This document shows positions 1 to 9,378 of a stretch of DNA of 64,000 bases, one piece after another (the stretch's first letter is position 1; every line of letters begins with the position of its first letter). The notes beneath the pieces were generated by a model. It worked only from the letters and a program-made list of their open reading frames with translations, made no database searches and was not told the origin of the DNA. The position numbers were made by a program, and so were the translations under genes. The stretch is from Idiomarina tyrosinivorans (GTDB lineage Bacteria; Pseudomonadota; Gammaproteobacteria; Enterobacterales; Alteromonadaceae), in assembly GCF_003987475.1 (NCBI RefSeq), contig NZ_PIQH01000003.1:186001-250000 (forward strand), in the 5' to 3' direction.

Positions 1-87
1 TTTGTGGTGAGGGAGGGATTCGAGTATCGGCGCCTTGTTCGCATCGATTGCGAACTTAACGTCATAGTTGATCCTTGTTGTATCTAG
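1..87 (+). CDS. Possible 3' end of a gene cut by the window edge
   Basis: An open frame runs from base 1 to a TAG at 85-87. It ends with a basic stretch containing YRRLVRIDCELNVIVD. That pattern (paired Arg, then RID, then alternating hydrophobics) is faintly like the first strand of a PilZ domain, but PilZ domains continue well beyond this point, so the likeness may be chance. No start can be seen because the frame is open at the window edge. It could be a real C-terminus, a truncated remnant or noise. A 7-bp inverted repeat (GTTCGCA / TGCGAAC, 37-55) lies inside it. Confidence 0.2.
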   Translation, partial: FVVREGFEYRRLVRIDCELNVIVDPCCI

Positions 88-175
88 CGAAAGGGTCATT
101 GAAACGTAATAGAGGTTTACAACTCTTCGTTTACTCCATATCGTTCTAGTACGTTATTTTTAACAGGACGAGTTC

Positions 176-481
176 GTGGGAAAACTTTTTTCAAGAACAG
201 TAAAAATCGGCATCTTTTTAAACCTTCCGCCATTACTGATGCTGCTTATGGGCTTCCTTAAGCTAGATATTTTCCCGATCACTTTTACTGCATTGTTGTG
301 GGCAAGCATCCCACTTCAGTATGTTGGAATGGCGTCATTTTTTACCGAAAGTCAGATAACTTTTAACGAGTGGGGTGTGAGTCAGGCATCGCCTGTGGTT
401 TGGTTGTCTATTGTATTATTTTGGTTGCTTCTGGCAGCTCTCATTAGCTATATAAGCTTGCTAAGAATACACAGAGACTAG
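176..481 (+). CDS. Small three-helix membrane protein, unknown function
   Basis: 101 residues from a GTG at 176, preceded at short distance by AGGACGAG, a usable ribosome-binding site. The protein is very hydrophobic. Three membrane-spanning stretches are visible at about residues 9-30, 31-56 and 72-97, with a short basic tail (RIHRD). I do not recognise a family and see no catalytic motif. It stands alone: the next feature downstream is a gene remnant and then the end of the leftward cellulose operon. Length, composition and ribosome-binding site favour a real gene, but there is no functional evidence. Confidence 0.55.
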   Translation: MGKLFSRTVKIGIFLNLPPLLMLLMGFLKLDIFPITFTALLWASIPLQYVGMASFFTESQITFNEWGVSQASPVVWLSIVLFWLLLAALISYISLLRIHRD

Positions 482-585
482 AGGCATAGCTTGTTTCCTC
501 CTGGTGCAACCCACTGGTTGACGTATGAATAGAGGTATTGGCCATTGGGAATGGCGCCGTTTGCGCTTCAGCAGCGGGGCTTTAA

Positions 586-687
586 AGCCATTTGGTGGTC
601 ATTAAAATACTCGCTACGACCTTAGGTGAAACCGCGGGCGATGCGCTGTCAATGTCATTAGGGTTGGGCTATTTGCTGAGTACCTGA
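586..687 (+). pseudogene. Remnant of a COG4705-type membrane protein
   Basis: The frame between a TAA at 583 and a TGA at 685 encodes a peptide containing KILATTLGETAGDALSMS followed by LGLGYLLST. This strongly resembles the conserved first segment of COG4705 uncharacterised membrane-anchored proteins, whose typical motif is IKILATTLGETxGD. No start codon, ribosome-binding site or remaining helices are present, and both sides are closed by stops, so this looks like a decayed fragment. The family assignment rests on recognition of the motif only. Confidence 0.45.
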
Positions 688-696
688 GCGCCCGCA

Positions 697-3384
697 CTAG
701 AAGTCCACATAGCGCACCGGTGGCTCTGGTGGGCGGCGTGGGGGCAGTGAATAACCGCCAAACTGGTAACGCAGGTAAATCATGCCGTTGTTGGGGGTGT
801 ACAGCTCGGCACGCTGTAAGTTTGCGGATAAGCCAATATACCAGTGGCGGGTTAAACGGTACTCAATAGCGGCGTTAATGCTGCGGCTAAAGCCATTGCT
901 GTCGCCACCGGTAAATACCGGCTCAACAAAGGTGGTTCCTTGTGCATCCACGGCTTGTTGTTGCAGTGCAGGGTCGTTGGGGAAAAACAGCGCGTCGTCG
1001 TCGGATGTTTTCGAGCCACCTACGGATACACGTAATAAATACGAGAACCGCTGCCAACGGCCGTAAATCGTAATGGGTAGGCTAAGCGAGGCGTAGCTCT
1101 GCGGGCTGTAATAGTTACCCTGACCAAAGGTGGCTTCACTGGAATCGTCAGCAAATCCCCAAGTTAACGCCGTTAACCCGACATCAACGGCAAACGGCTC
1201 GGTGTTATAGGCGCGCCAATACACACCTGAGTAGGCATACCAGCGTGAATTATCGGCGGTGTTCACCCCTAGGTATTTGTCGTAGCCCGCCGAACCCCAC
1301 CAGCCAAAAGCACCACCTTGGTCCCAGCTTGCGGAGAGGTTAATGCCATTCTGCGTGACTCGGCCCCAGGTTTTCCCCGTGCGAAAGTCATCAATGGCGG
1401 CAAAGTTGAGTAAACTGGACGACAGAATCCGCCGCTCGACGCCCAGTGACCAACCTAATTCGCCAAAGTCTGATGAATAGCTCAAACCACCGGTCCAGGT
1501 GGAGCGCTTAAAGCCAATGGGCGAACGACCAATATCCGCGCTCCAGTTTGAGGTTGTAAAACCCAAACCTAAGGCAACGCCTTGGTCGTTTTGCGGTCGC
1601 GGGCTCAAGTCACAGTCGTTATTGCACAGCAGCCCAGTGCCGAAGCGCTGGCGCAGAAAATCGTCGGTCAAATCAGCGCTACCTGCGTCGGCACGTGTTG
1701 GGTCGATTTTAATAAACCACTCACCGCTGCCTAAGCCTAGTAGGTCTTTACTAGGTACTCTTAGGTCAAATAGCAGCGTTTGTGCGGTTAATGACGATAC
1801 GCCCGGTGTTGAGTCTCGGCTCTGATAGTCGTAAGCGATCGTTAATACTGCTTCATTTGCTTTAATGTAATCCAACGCTTGGCTACGAAGTCGATTGCGC
1901 CGCCAATCGTCGGTAGCTGTCGGTACCCAAGGGCTCTGGCCATCATTGCCATTAGCGAGCCCCTGTTGGTTTAACGCAAATGCGCTAGCATCGGCGCCGA
2001 TTGCTTGAAGGTAGTCACTGCTTGCCATCAGCAGGTCGATGTCGTTCGCGTAGGCTTTCAGTTTTTGTTCTACCTGAGCTTGGCTTAACTGCGGCGTTTG
2101 TTGTGCCTGCTGAGCGTTATTGAGCGTTTCAGTAAGGGCACTCAGCACGCGGCTGGCGTTATAGGCATCCAGTTCATCCCAATGTTTGAGTAAGTAGTCT
2201 TGGTCGTTATCTGCAAGTGCTTGGTTGAGCTGTAAGCGCTGTTGTAAATCTTTAATGTTGTCGGTTTTTTGTGCGCTGGGGATCTGTGCCAGTTGCGTTA
2301 AAGCCGCCTGCCGTTGATCAAGCTGGCTGAGTACCAAAGCATAAGCAAACCGGGCATCGGTTGTGGGCGTTTTTTGAAGCAACTGCTCGAAACGTTGCTT
2401 AGCCTGAGCACTGTCGCCATTGGCAATATCTTGCTTCGCTGCATCGTAAATTTCCCACGGGCTCGGCGCAGCGGGAGCGGCGGGTTCAGCGGCAGCCTGG
2501 CGCTGGGCGGGTTGCGGCTGCGGTATGGCAGCCCGGGCGATCTCGACTTGGCGCTGTTGTTGGAGATTGCGCAATAAGCTTTTTGCTTCTAGGTCCTGTG
2601 GGTAGTCGCTCAAGTAGTGCTTCAATGCCGTTAGCTGGTAGGACTGTACTGGGCGTTCAGCATTGATATAGCGCAACCACAATTGGCGTGCGTTAGCGCT
2701 GAAACGGGGGTTGCCAATCAACGCTTCAACGCGCTCGGCTGAGGCTTTGCTTAGCTGGTTCGCGCGTAATTGCGCGGAGTAAAGCTCCAATTCTACGTTT
2801 ACTGAATCTGGGTATTGCTGGCGTAATTGGCGCAACCCAGCTAATGCTTCTTCATGGTGTCTTGCCTGACTCGCTGAACGCCAATAATCCATCGCCAGAG
2901 CGCGATTCAGTGGTGCTTCTGGGAAAACGCTGCGGTAGGCTTGGTAGGCTTCGTCATAGCGCTGCGACAGACTATACAAGCGAGCACTGGCTAGGGCTTT
3001 GCGTTGCTGTTCGGTAAGGTTGGCTAATTCTTGCAAGCGTGCCGTTTCTGGCGCATTGGGTGCGACTTGCTCGAGTCTATTTAAAAGTTGTTGAAATTGC
3101 GCGTTGTCGCCCTGTTGTAACGCCAATTGGGCGCGTGTTTCCAGCAGCAACGGATGGTTTGGGTTGCTCCTGGCGAGTTGCTGTAATAGTTGGTCAACGC
3201 GGTCGTCGCGGCCCTCGTTTTGCCAGAGCTGCAAGCGCTCTGCAATCAACTCAACTACCGATTGCGCCGCGGTGTTGTCCGTCTTAGCCGCTTGAGCAGA
3301 CACCGTCGGTGCGGCAAGTGTGATGAGCGTTGCTAAGGTAATAGCACAGTGCTTAGTTGGAAGCTTGGCAATTCGATGCAGCAT
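697..3384 (-). CDS. bcsC: Cellulose synthase subunit BcsC (TPR scaffold and outer-membrane export barrel)
   Basis: Periplasmic TPR scaffold plus outer-membrane beta-barrel through which cellulose leaves the cell. I place the start at 3384 (895 residues): it gives a clear signal peptide (MLHRIAKL... to VSAQA) and has AAGGAG upstream, whereas the longer frame to 3549 begins inside bcsZ. Residues about 35-540 are Ala/Gln/Leu-rich helical repeats of TPR type with a Pro/Ala linker near 300. The last ~330 residues are aromatic and glycine-rich, as in the BcsC_C barrel, ending in VRYVDF with a terminal aromatic residue typical of outer-membrane proteins. It is shorter than E. coli BcsC (about 1,157), implying fewer TPRs. 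It is last in bcsRQABZC and overlaps bcsZ by 32 nt. Confidence 0.9.
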   Translation of the reverse strand: MLHRIAKLPTKHCAITLATLITLAAPTVSAQAAKTDNTAAQSVVELIAERLQLWQNEGRDDRVDQLLQQLARSNPNHPLLLETRAQLALQQGDNAQFQQLLNRLEQVAPNAPETARLQELANLTEQQRKALASARLYSLSQRYDEAYQAYRSVFPEAPLNRALAMDYWRSASQARHHEEALAGLRQLRQQYPDSVNVELELYSAQLRANQLSKASAERVEALIGNPRFSANARQLWLRYINAERPVQSYQLTALKHYLSDYPQDLEAKSLLRNLQQQRQVEIARAAIPQPQPAQRQAAAEPAAPAAPSPWEIYDAAKQDIANGDSAQAKQRFEQLLQKTPTTDARFAYALVLSQLDQRQAALTQLAQIPSAQKTDNIKDLQQRLQLNQALADNDQDYLLKHWDELDAYNASRVLSALTETLNNAQQAQQTPQLSQAQVEQKLKAYANDIDLLMASSDYLQAIGADASAFALNQQGLANGNDGQSPWVPTATDDWRRNRLRSQALDYIKANEAVLTIAYDYQSRDSTPGVSSLTAQTLLFDLRVPSKDLLGLGSGEWFIKIDPTRADAGSADLTDDFLRQRFGTGLLCNNDCDLSPRPQNDQGVALGLGFTTSNWSADIGRSPIGFKRSTWTGGLSYSSDFGELGWSLGVERRILSSSLLNFAAIDDFRTGKTWGRVTQNGINLSASWDQGGAFGWWGSAGYDKYLGVNTADNSRWYAYSGVYWRAYNTEPFAVDVGLTALTWGFADDSSEATFGQGNYYSPQSYASLSLPITIYGRWQRFSYLLRVSVGGSKTSDDDALFFPNDPALQQQAVDAQGTTFVEPVFTGGDSNGFSRSINAAIEYRLTRHWYIGLSANLQRAELYTPNNGMIYLRYQFGGYSLPPRRPPEPPVRYVDF

Positions 3385-4525
3385 TAATTTGCAAGGCTCC
3401 TTGTTGAGTAAAACGGTAACACTGGTTATAGCCGACGCCGAATAACAGTAACATTGTGTCATAGTAGCGGTCGGCGTACTGCGCTTCTGGCCAGCCTGCC
3501 ACCTGCTGCCACAAGCTTTGGCTGGCGCTGGTTCCAAGATAATGCGCATAAGCGGGGTAGAATCCTACCGGCGCTTGGCCCTCAAAGGTTGGCTCAGCGC
3601 CTTTGCTGAGCAATAACTGTTGCGGGGCGGGTAACTGTTGCAGACGGTTGTTTAGGGCGTTAAACCGCAGTGATAACTGACGCAGAGACTGTCCTGAGCG
3701 GTCGGCTTCCATGCGTAGCCATAAGTAGCTGCGAATGGCATCGTAACTGCCATGCAATTTATTGGCTGCATCGGCCTGCGTTTGTTGCGAGGTTATCTGC
3801 AAGCGGGTATTCACATCCACCCAATCCGGTATACCCCCAAGGCGTTGCATTCTTTGCAACAGTATTAGGCTGGTATGGTGAACCTGTAGCCAGCGTTTGT
3901 CCTGGGTAAGCTGCGCTAGGCCAATAAACAGCGGCAAAGAAAAATAGCTAGGGTTGATGGTAAAGCCATGTTCGCGCACAAATCCTTGTGGCCCGGGCAA
4001 TAACACTAACCCTTCGGAGGTTTTGCGAGTCTGATGTTTTAACACCTGATTGGCTAACGCACGACCGTAATCGCTATACTGCGGCTGTTGCCAGCGCTTC
4101 CCCGCGGTTAGCAACGCATAAGCCATCCAGATATCGGCATCTGCGGCGGCGTTGTTATCCAGTACTTGCCACTGGCCTTGATCATTGCGGCCCCATAGCC
4201 AAGCGGGTGACTGGCCGAAGGTATGGTCCGCCAACAACTGCTCTTGGGTCCAGCGTAATAGTTTGGCGAAAGTCGCAGGGTCATTGGCAACCAAGGCCAT
4301 AAACATGGCATAAGCCTGGCCCTCAGAGGTGGTTATACCGCGCTCACTGCCAAGGTCAATCACCCGACCCTGCGGGCTAATAAATTGGTTTTTTAGCCGC
4401 TGCCAGTGGTGTTGGTATTGCAAACTAGGTGCTTCTGGTTGTTGCCACTGGGGGCTACACCCCAGCAGCGTTGCTACCAGAGCCACGCACATTGCAAACG
4501 CGGTGTTACGCAGCGGTGTTGTCAT
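3353..4525 (-). CDS. bcsZ: Endo-1,4-beta-glucanase BcsZ (GH8), predicted lipoprotein
   Basis: Glycoside hydrolase family 8 cellulase of the bcs operon, which trims nascent cellulose and affects its export. The family signature TTSEGQAYAM is present; Glu68 is the expected proton donor, and the YDAIRSYLW segment holds the expected catalytic Asp. At 390 residues it is close to the family size. The N-terminus is unusual: a hydrophobic stretch ends in ATLLGC at residues 18-23, a good lipobox, so the enzyme is probably membrane-tethered rather than free in the periplasm as in E. coli. Its start overlaps the end of bcsB by 20 nt and its end overlaps bcsC, so translation is probably coupled. Confidence 0.92.
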   Translation of the reverse strand: MTTPLRNTAFAMCVALVATLLGCSPQWQQPEAPSLQYQHHWQRLKNQFISPQGRVIDLGSERGITTSEGQAYAMFMALVANDPATFAKLLRWTQEQLLADHTFGQSPAWLWGRNDQGQWQVLDNNAAADADIWMAYALLTAGKRWQQPQYSDYGRALANQVLKHQTRKTSEGLVLLPGPQGFVREHGFTINPSYFSLPLFIGLAQLTQDKRWLQVHHTSLILLQRMQRLGGIPDWVDVNTRLQITSQQTQADAANKLHGSYDAIRSYLWLRMEADRSGQSLRQLSLRFNALNNRLQQLPAPQQLLLSKGAEPTFEGQAPVGFYPAYAHYLGTSASQSLWQQVAGWPEAQYADRYYDTMLLLFGVGYNQCYRFTQQGALQINAASNCQASN

Positions 4526-6806
4526 GCTTTTTTTTACCCAATTGCCGTTTTCGGGCTATCGCACCAAAAATCTTACGTAAGAATATCGCTGCAATCCCGA
4601 GTAGTAGCAAGGCAATAAACACTACCAGCAACGGGTACTTAGAAAGGTGATAGGCGTAGTAGGTTAGGCCGCTGAGATTACCGACATAATAGTGTTGGTG
4701 CGCGGCAAAACTGTTTACCTGCACGGGTGTCATCACGGTCAGAAATCCGGCGACGTTGTTGGCCGCTTGCGCATCGCGGAGAACTTCGTTAATGCGCGCC
4801 AAAAAGTCCTCCGAAGTTGCGGTATAAACAGTGACAGTGCGTTGCTTATGGAACGGCGAAGCAAACGCGACAATGGCTGCGCTAGGGCCGCTGTTCTCAA
4901 AGTAGCGTTTCGGATTGTTGAATAAGTCCTCGCGTCCGGCTAACGGTTGCGCTCGCAATTCGCGCTGGAGCGCCTCGTCGCCGTAGCGTTGACGCCAGTC
5001 AGCGAGTACTTCTGGGCCGACTAAAATCACGTCGACGTTCGCTTTGGGGTTAAATTGGTCCAGCGTAGTGATGGTTAACCCCGTGCCTGCGGCGCCGGTA
5101 GAGCGGGCAAACTCAGCGGCTAATCGCAAGCTGAGCTGCTTGGCCTCGGCACTGGGTTGTTCCGCCACTATCATTACGGTTTCGCTGAGGTCGTGCATAC
5201 GCGTGTACGGAAAACCGGTTTTCGCTGTTAGGCTGAGCTCTGGTAGCGCGACATAATGGCTGTAGCCGGATAAGTCGATACTCGAGTCGCCGTCGATCGC
5301 ACCGTAATTGCTATCCAGTGGCTTAATTAAACAGTTGGCAGGCTGGGCAAAGGCAAACTGGAACTGTAATTCGTTAATCAGGCCCATTTTAAATGCCGGA
5401 ATACTCACCGAATGCTCAGAGAATAAGCCGCTATCGATCAGCGGAATACGCATTCTGCGACCGTTCTCTACCTGTTCATCGCCATCCAGCGGGAAGGCTT
5501 TTACAAAGAGGTCGTTTACTTTAACCGTGAGTTGGTTCTCGGTAGCACCCTCCGCAGGGGTAAAGCGGTAGTTCAAGTCCAGCGGGATTTCATCGGCTTG
5601 CCAAGTGAAAAGGTCCGGTGGCAAGCGTAAGCTCACGGTAATTGGCTGCGGAGAATACCCTTTGCGTTGCAGCGCCTGCTCATTGCTGACTAATTCGCTA
5701 AACAGCACCGGGCGCTCGGTACTTATCCAGTTTGGTGCCTGGTAGGGTTTAACCTCTGGCATGGGCTGTGGCCGTAACACCGCAAAAGCCCCGCTAAAGC
5801 CGCTTTTCACGGTCGCTAAAGCCTGCGCCGCTGTGACCAAATCGGCGGGTTTTTTTGCCCGCAAAACCAATACCTTGTAGGCCGGATAACGCGGGTTGGT
5901 TAAGGCAATAATTTGTGGTTCGTCGGCTTCTGGTAGTGCAGCGATAACATCGGCATTGGCGGCTTTTAAACCGGTTGGCCACTGTTCATTCTGCACCAGA
6001 ACCATGCTGTGTGCTGCGGGCCATTCGCTCAAGTCGAGAACGTTTTCACCGTCTTCGTTGATGCGCAACCGAGTGGTACGTTGGAATTCGTCTTCGCTAA
6101 TTTGTACCTCACGCCAATCGGCTAAGGCGGCAAAATGCGACACTAAAATCGCGCCGGCTTGCAACGTAGTCGTGCTGGGTTGTTGTGGGAGTAACAATTG
6201 GAACTTTGCCGCATCAAAGTCGGAGGCATGGAACCATGGCTCAGGAAAGTACGCTAACTCGTTGGCATAGGGTAGCTGCTTGGTGGTTAAGCTAAGCGTG
6301 CTGCGCGAATCGATCGCAATCCACGAGGAATAGCTGCCGGATGAGCATTGTTGATAGACCTCTCCATCGATCAGACGAAAGCGAATTTGGTTGTAGTTGG
6401 CGAACAGGTAGCCGGGCAGGTTAACTTTGCGGCGCATCGGCGTTGCTTGATCCGTGGCTGCGCTCAGGCGAATAGTCTGCGCAAGTTCGTTGTTCACGTA
6501 AATCAACAGTTGTGCTTTTTCGCTGTTCAGCACTGGCGAGGTGGAAATCCGCAAGTCTAATTCAGCGTTGGTGACCACTTGGTCGTAGCGACCGCCGAAA
6601 TCCACACTCGCTTGTTGGTTTAAGCCGTTCAGTTCAATCGGGTTCCCGCGAGTTAATTGGCGGAAGTTGGTTTCCACCGTATGCACTGTTGGCTCTTGCG
6701 GCTGCGCTCGCAGGGTAAAGCTCATCAGTAACGCGAAGGCGGCAATAAATGGCAATACTCTCCACGCGTTTGCTGAAGGTTTTACGGGCTTTACTAAGCG
6801 GCTCAT
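4506..6806 (-). CDS. bcsB: Cellulose synthase regulatory/periplasmic subunit BcsB
   Basis: Periplasmic partner of BcsA that is anchored by one C-terminal helix and guides the glucan chain out of the membrane. The start at 6806 is firm: ATG overlaps the bcsA stop as ATGA and is preceded by GAGGAGAG. The 766-residue product has an N-terminal signal segment (VLPFIAAFALLMSFTLRAQ), a long region of carbohydrate-binding and flavodoxin-like domains, and a C-terminal membrane helix (LLVVFIALLLLGIAAIFL) followed by a basic tail, the arrangement required to contact BcsA. It lies between bcsA and bcsZ with overlaps on both sides. Confidence 0.93.
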   Translation of the reverse strand: MSRLVKPVKPSANAWRVLPFIAAFALLMSFTLRAQPQEPTVHTVETNFRQLTRGNPIELNGLNQQASVDFGGRYDQVVTNAELDLRISTSPVLNSEKAQLLIYVNNELAQTIRLSAATDQATPMRRKVNLPGYLFANYNQIRFRLIDGEVYQQCSSGSYSSWIAIDSRSTLSLTTKQLPYANELAYFPEPWFHASDFDAAKFQLLLPQQPSTTTLQAGAILVSHFAALADWREVQISEDEFQRTTRLRINEDGENVLDLSEWPAAHSMVLVQNEQWPTGLKAANADVIAALPEADEPQIIALTNPRYPAYKVLVLRAKKPADLVTAAQALATVKSGFSGAFAVLRPQPMPEVKPYQAPNWISTERPVLFSELVSNEQALQRKGYSPQPITVSLRLPPDLFTWQADEIPLDLNYRFTPAEGATENQLTVKVNDLFVKAFPLDGDEQVENGRRMRIPLIDSGLFSEHSVSIPAFKMGLINELQFQFAFAQPANCLIKPLDSNYGAIDGDSSIDLSGYSHYVALPELSLTAKTGFPYTRMHDLSETVMIVAEQPSAEAKQLSLRLAAEFARSTGAAGTGLTITTLDQFNPKANVDVILVGPEVLADWRQRYGDEALQRELRAQPLAGREDLFNNPKRYFENSGPSAAIVAFASPFHKQRTVTVYTATSEDFLARINEVLRDAQAANNVAGFLTVMTPVQVNSFAAHQHYYVGNLSGLTYYAYHLSKYPLLVVFIALLLLGIAAIFLRKIFGAIARKRQLGKKKHDNTAA

Positions 6807-9376
6807 AGTAGCTCTCCTCGGCTGCCAGGGCGCTGCGGTAAGAGTGTGGTTAGCCACAGCCACAGCGTTTGGAAATGCACAAAAATAGGTTCTAAAAACG
6901 GTACAAACTGTTTAGCCATACGTTGGTAGCCACGCAGTCCAATCGCGACAACTTCGCGTAAGCTGCGAATAGGTTGGTCGAGGTTATCGGCATCACGCCA
7001 GCCCAGCCAAGCATCGGCACGGCTAAAGGTTGCACCGACAAAGTTACGCTGTTCTTCTAGGGTGTTGAGCAGCAAAATTGCGCCCACTGACTGGTCGCGC
7101 ACGGAAATGACCCGCGCGCGGAAGCTCACCGGCCGTTCGCCCGCGGTCAGGGTAAATTGGAATACTTCGTCTATCGCTAATGCGTGAGGGTACTTAATGG
7201 TCAGCGCTACACCATGCTCGGAATAGTCCACCAAGGTTGCATGATAGCGGTGGCCGCCTTTAGTAAGTACATGAGTTGGGCGTTGCACGGCAATCCGATG
7301 GGCGACTCGCACCTGTCTCGCTTCTTCCGCAACCGCGACCGCACCGCCCAAAATAATCAAGTTATAAAACACCCACAGCAAGTTTAGAATAACCGTGAGG
7401 AACTGGTCTTCGGGGCCATAGGCTAAACGCCAGATACCAAAACCTAAACCAGTAAAGCTCATGGCTACCAGCACCACATAGGGCACCGAAATTTTCCAAT
7501 CGAAGAAACTGCGCTCGGTTAAACCGCCTTTGGCGGTCACGTTAAATTTGCCTTTATGCGGAGCAAAAAGGGCAACGGTGGTCGGACGGAAGATATACCA
7601 GGCTAACACCGTTTCATACATTTCCGCCCAAAACGAATTGCGGAACCGCCCTTGAGTCCGCGAATTGGTTAGGTTGGCATGAATAATGTGGGGCAGCGCA
7701 TAAGCGGCGATCATAATCGCTGGCGCGAACACCAAATAACTTCCCAGCAGCAAGAATGCCAGTGGTGCGGTCAGGAATATTAACCGCGGTAAACCATTTA
7801 AAAAATACAGCATGGCATTCAAATAACACAATCGTTGGCCCCAGTTTAGGCCTTTACCGCGCAGCGGGTTATCGATTCGGAATATTTGTGCCATGCCGCG
7901 CGCCCAGCGCATCCGTTGGCCAATATGGGCCGCCAAAGTTTCGGTGGCAAGCCCTGCTGCTTGGGGGATGTTCAAATAAGCAGAACTATACCCTCGGCGA
8001 TGCAACTTGAGTGCGGTGTGAGCATCTTCTGTCACAGTTTCTACCGCTATGCCGCCGACTTCTTCTAATGGTCCGCGTTTCAATACCGCGCACGAGCCGC
8101 AGAAAAACGACGCATTCCAGAGGTCGTTACCATCTTGAATAAGGCCGTAAAACAGTTCGCCTTCGTTTGGCCGAGAACGGAATAAATTCAGGTTCTTCTC
8201 AAACGGGTCGGGAGAGAAAAAGTGGTGTGGCGTTTGTAGCAGTGCCAATTTTGGATCACGCAGGAACCAACCGACGGTTAACTGCAAAAACGAGCGAGTG
8301 GGAATATGGTCACAGTCAAAAATAGTGATGTATTCGCCGGAGGTTTGCGTTAACGCGTGGTTAAGGTTGCCCGCTTTCGCATGATAATTATTCGGGCGAA
8401 TAAGGTAACCGACGCCCACTTCTGCACAGAAGGCTTTAAAATCAGCACGTTTGCCATCGTCAAGCACGTAAATATTGAGCTTCTCCTGTGGCCATTCAAT
8501 TTGCTGGGCCGCTAAAATGGTATTGCGTACCACGTGCAACGGTTCGTTGTAGGTGGGTATATAAACGTCCACAGAAGGCCACAAACTCGTATCGGCAGGC
8601 AGTTGCGCGACTTTTCGTTGCAATGGCCAAGCGGTTTGAATGTATCCCAGAATCAAAATAGTCCACGCATACAGTTCGGCCGCCAACAGCAACAGCCCGA
8701 GGGTTAAGTTAAGCCCAGAATCCCAGTTCAGAGTATGGGTTACGCGCCACCAGATATAACGAGTGCTCACGGTAATGCTGATAATCATCATCAGCATCAT
8801 GGGAATGCGCCCCGGAATGTCCCGCACCCACATTGCCACGCTCCAGAACGCCAACAGCATAATCACTTGCGCGCCTGTTGCCATGGGGATGGTAATGATT
8901 AACCCTAACCCGATGAGTATCACCGCTAGGGTTAAATACAGTACCCAACCGCCCGCCCAAGTGATCTCGGCACTCAGAGCAATGGTTTTTTTACTGATTC
9001 GGCGTTGCCAGCGTTTTATTGGAAGCAATAAGCGCCGCAAGCTTTTATAACGCATAAGCGCTTTGTTTTTATAGTGCGTCACGCTACGGCGAAAACGGCT
9101 TTGAGTCGCAACCGTATTGTCTGGCAATTCAGACGGACCCTTAAACAGCATCAACCAAAGTAGCTGAATAACCATCCGTATTGGATCCAACGGGCGCAAA
9201 TGGTTAACGTTAATTTGCGGAAACCAATAGTGGAACGAATATTTAGAATGGCTACCTCGTAACGGCTGTTGGTCGTTCACCAACAGAGCGTGCGCATAAA
9301 TGATCAACAAATGCACAATGCTAGAGCCGCGTGTGGCTTGTCGGCGCCACTGGCGCCAGTGCTCAGTCAGCATCAT
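6803..9376 (-). CDS. bcsA: Cellulose synthase catalytic subunit BcsA (GT2 with PilZ domain)
   Basis: Inner-membrane processive glycosyltransferase that polymerises UDP-glucose into cellulose and exports it through its own channel. Visible in order: N-terminal helices; the GT2 core with DDGKR (about residue 305), FDCDHIP (about 352), TEDAHT (about 450) and QRMRW (about 487); further helices; then a PilZ domain with RVAHR (about 690) and DYSEHG, the RxxxR and D/NxSxxG c-di-GMP signatures. Synthesis should therefore be c-di-GMP activated. 857 residues, near E. coli's 872. Two adjacent ATGs (9376 and 9373) could both start; the upstream GGATAG is a modest ribosome-binding site. It lies 2 nt after bcsQ and overlaps bcsB by 4. 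Confidence 0.96.
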   Translation of the reverse strand: MMLTEHWRQWRRQATRGSSIVHLLIIYAHALLVNDQQPLRGSHSKYSFHYWFPQINVNHLRPLDPIRMVIQLLWLMLFKGPSELPDNTVATQSRFRRSVTHYKNKALMRYKSLRRLLLPIKRWQRRISKKTIALSAEITWAGGWVLYLTLAVILIGLGLIITIPMATGAQVIMLLAFWSVAMWVRDIPGRIPMMLMMIISITVSTRYIWWRVTHTLNWDSGLNLTLGLLLLAAELYAWTILILGYIQTAWPLQRKVAQLPADTSLWPSVDVYIPTYNEPLHVVRNTILAAQQIEWPQEKLNIYVLDDGKRADFKAFCAEVGVGYLIRPNNYHAKAGNLNHALTQTSGEYITIFDCDHIPTRSFLQLTVGWFLRDPKLALLQTPHHFFSPDPFEKNLNLFRSRPNEGELFYGLIQDGNDLWNASFFCGSCAVLKRGPLEEVGGIAVETVTEDAHTALKLHRRGYSSAYLNIPQAAGLATETLAAHIGQRMRWARGMAQIFRIDNPLRGKGLNWGQRLCYLNAMLYFLNGLPRLIFLTAPLAFLLLGSYLVFAPAIMIAAYALPHIIHANLTNSRTQGRFRNSFWAEMYETVLAWYIFRPTTVALFAPHKGKFNVTAKGGLTERSFFDWKISVPYVVLVAMSFTGLGFGIWRLAYGPEDQFLTVILNLLWVFYNLIILGGAVAVAEEARQVRVAHRIAVQRPTHVLTKGGHRYHATLVDYSEHGVALTIKYPHALAIDEVFQFTLTAGERPVSFRARVISVRDQSVGAILLLNTLEEQRNFVGATFSRADAWLGWRDADNLDQPIRSLREVVAIGLRGYQRMAKQFVPFLEPIFVHFQTLWLWLTTLLPQRPGSRGELL

Positions 9377-9378
9377 CG

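Noticed and set aside
3385-3549. Longer N-terminus for BcsC
   Set aside because: It overlaps bcsZ for 165 more bases, has no signal peptide and no ribosome-binding site; the start at 3384 gives a normal signal peptide.
782-6888. Many plus-strand open frames of 60-130 codons across the bcs genes
   Set aside because: They are antisense shadows of the GC-rich leftward genes, without ribosome-binding sites or domain patterns.
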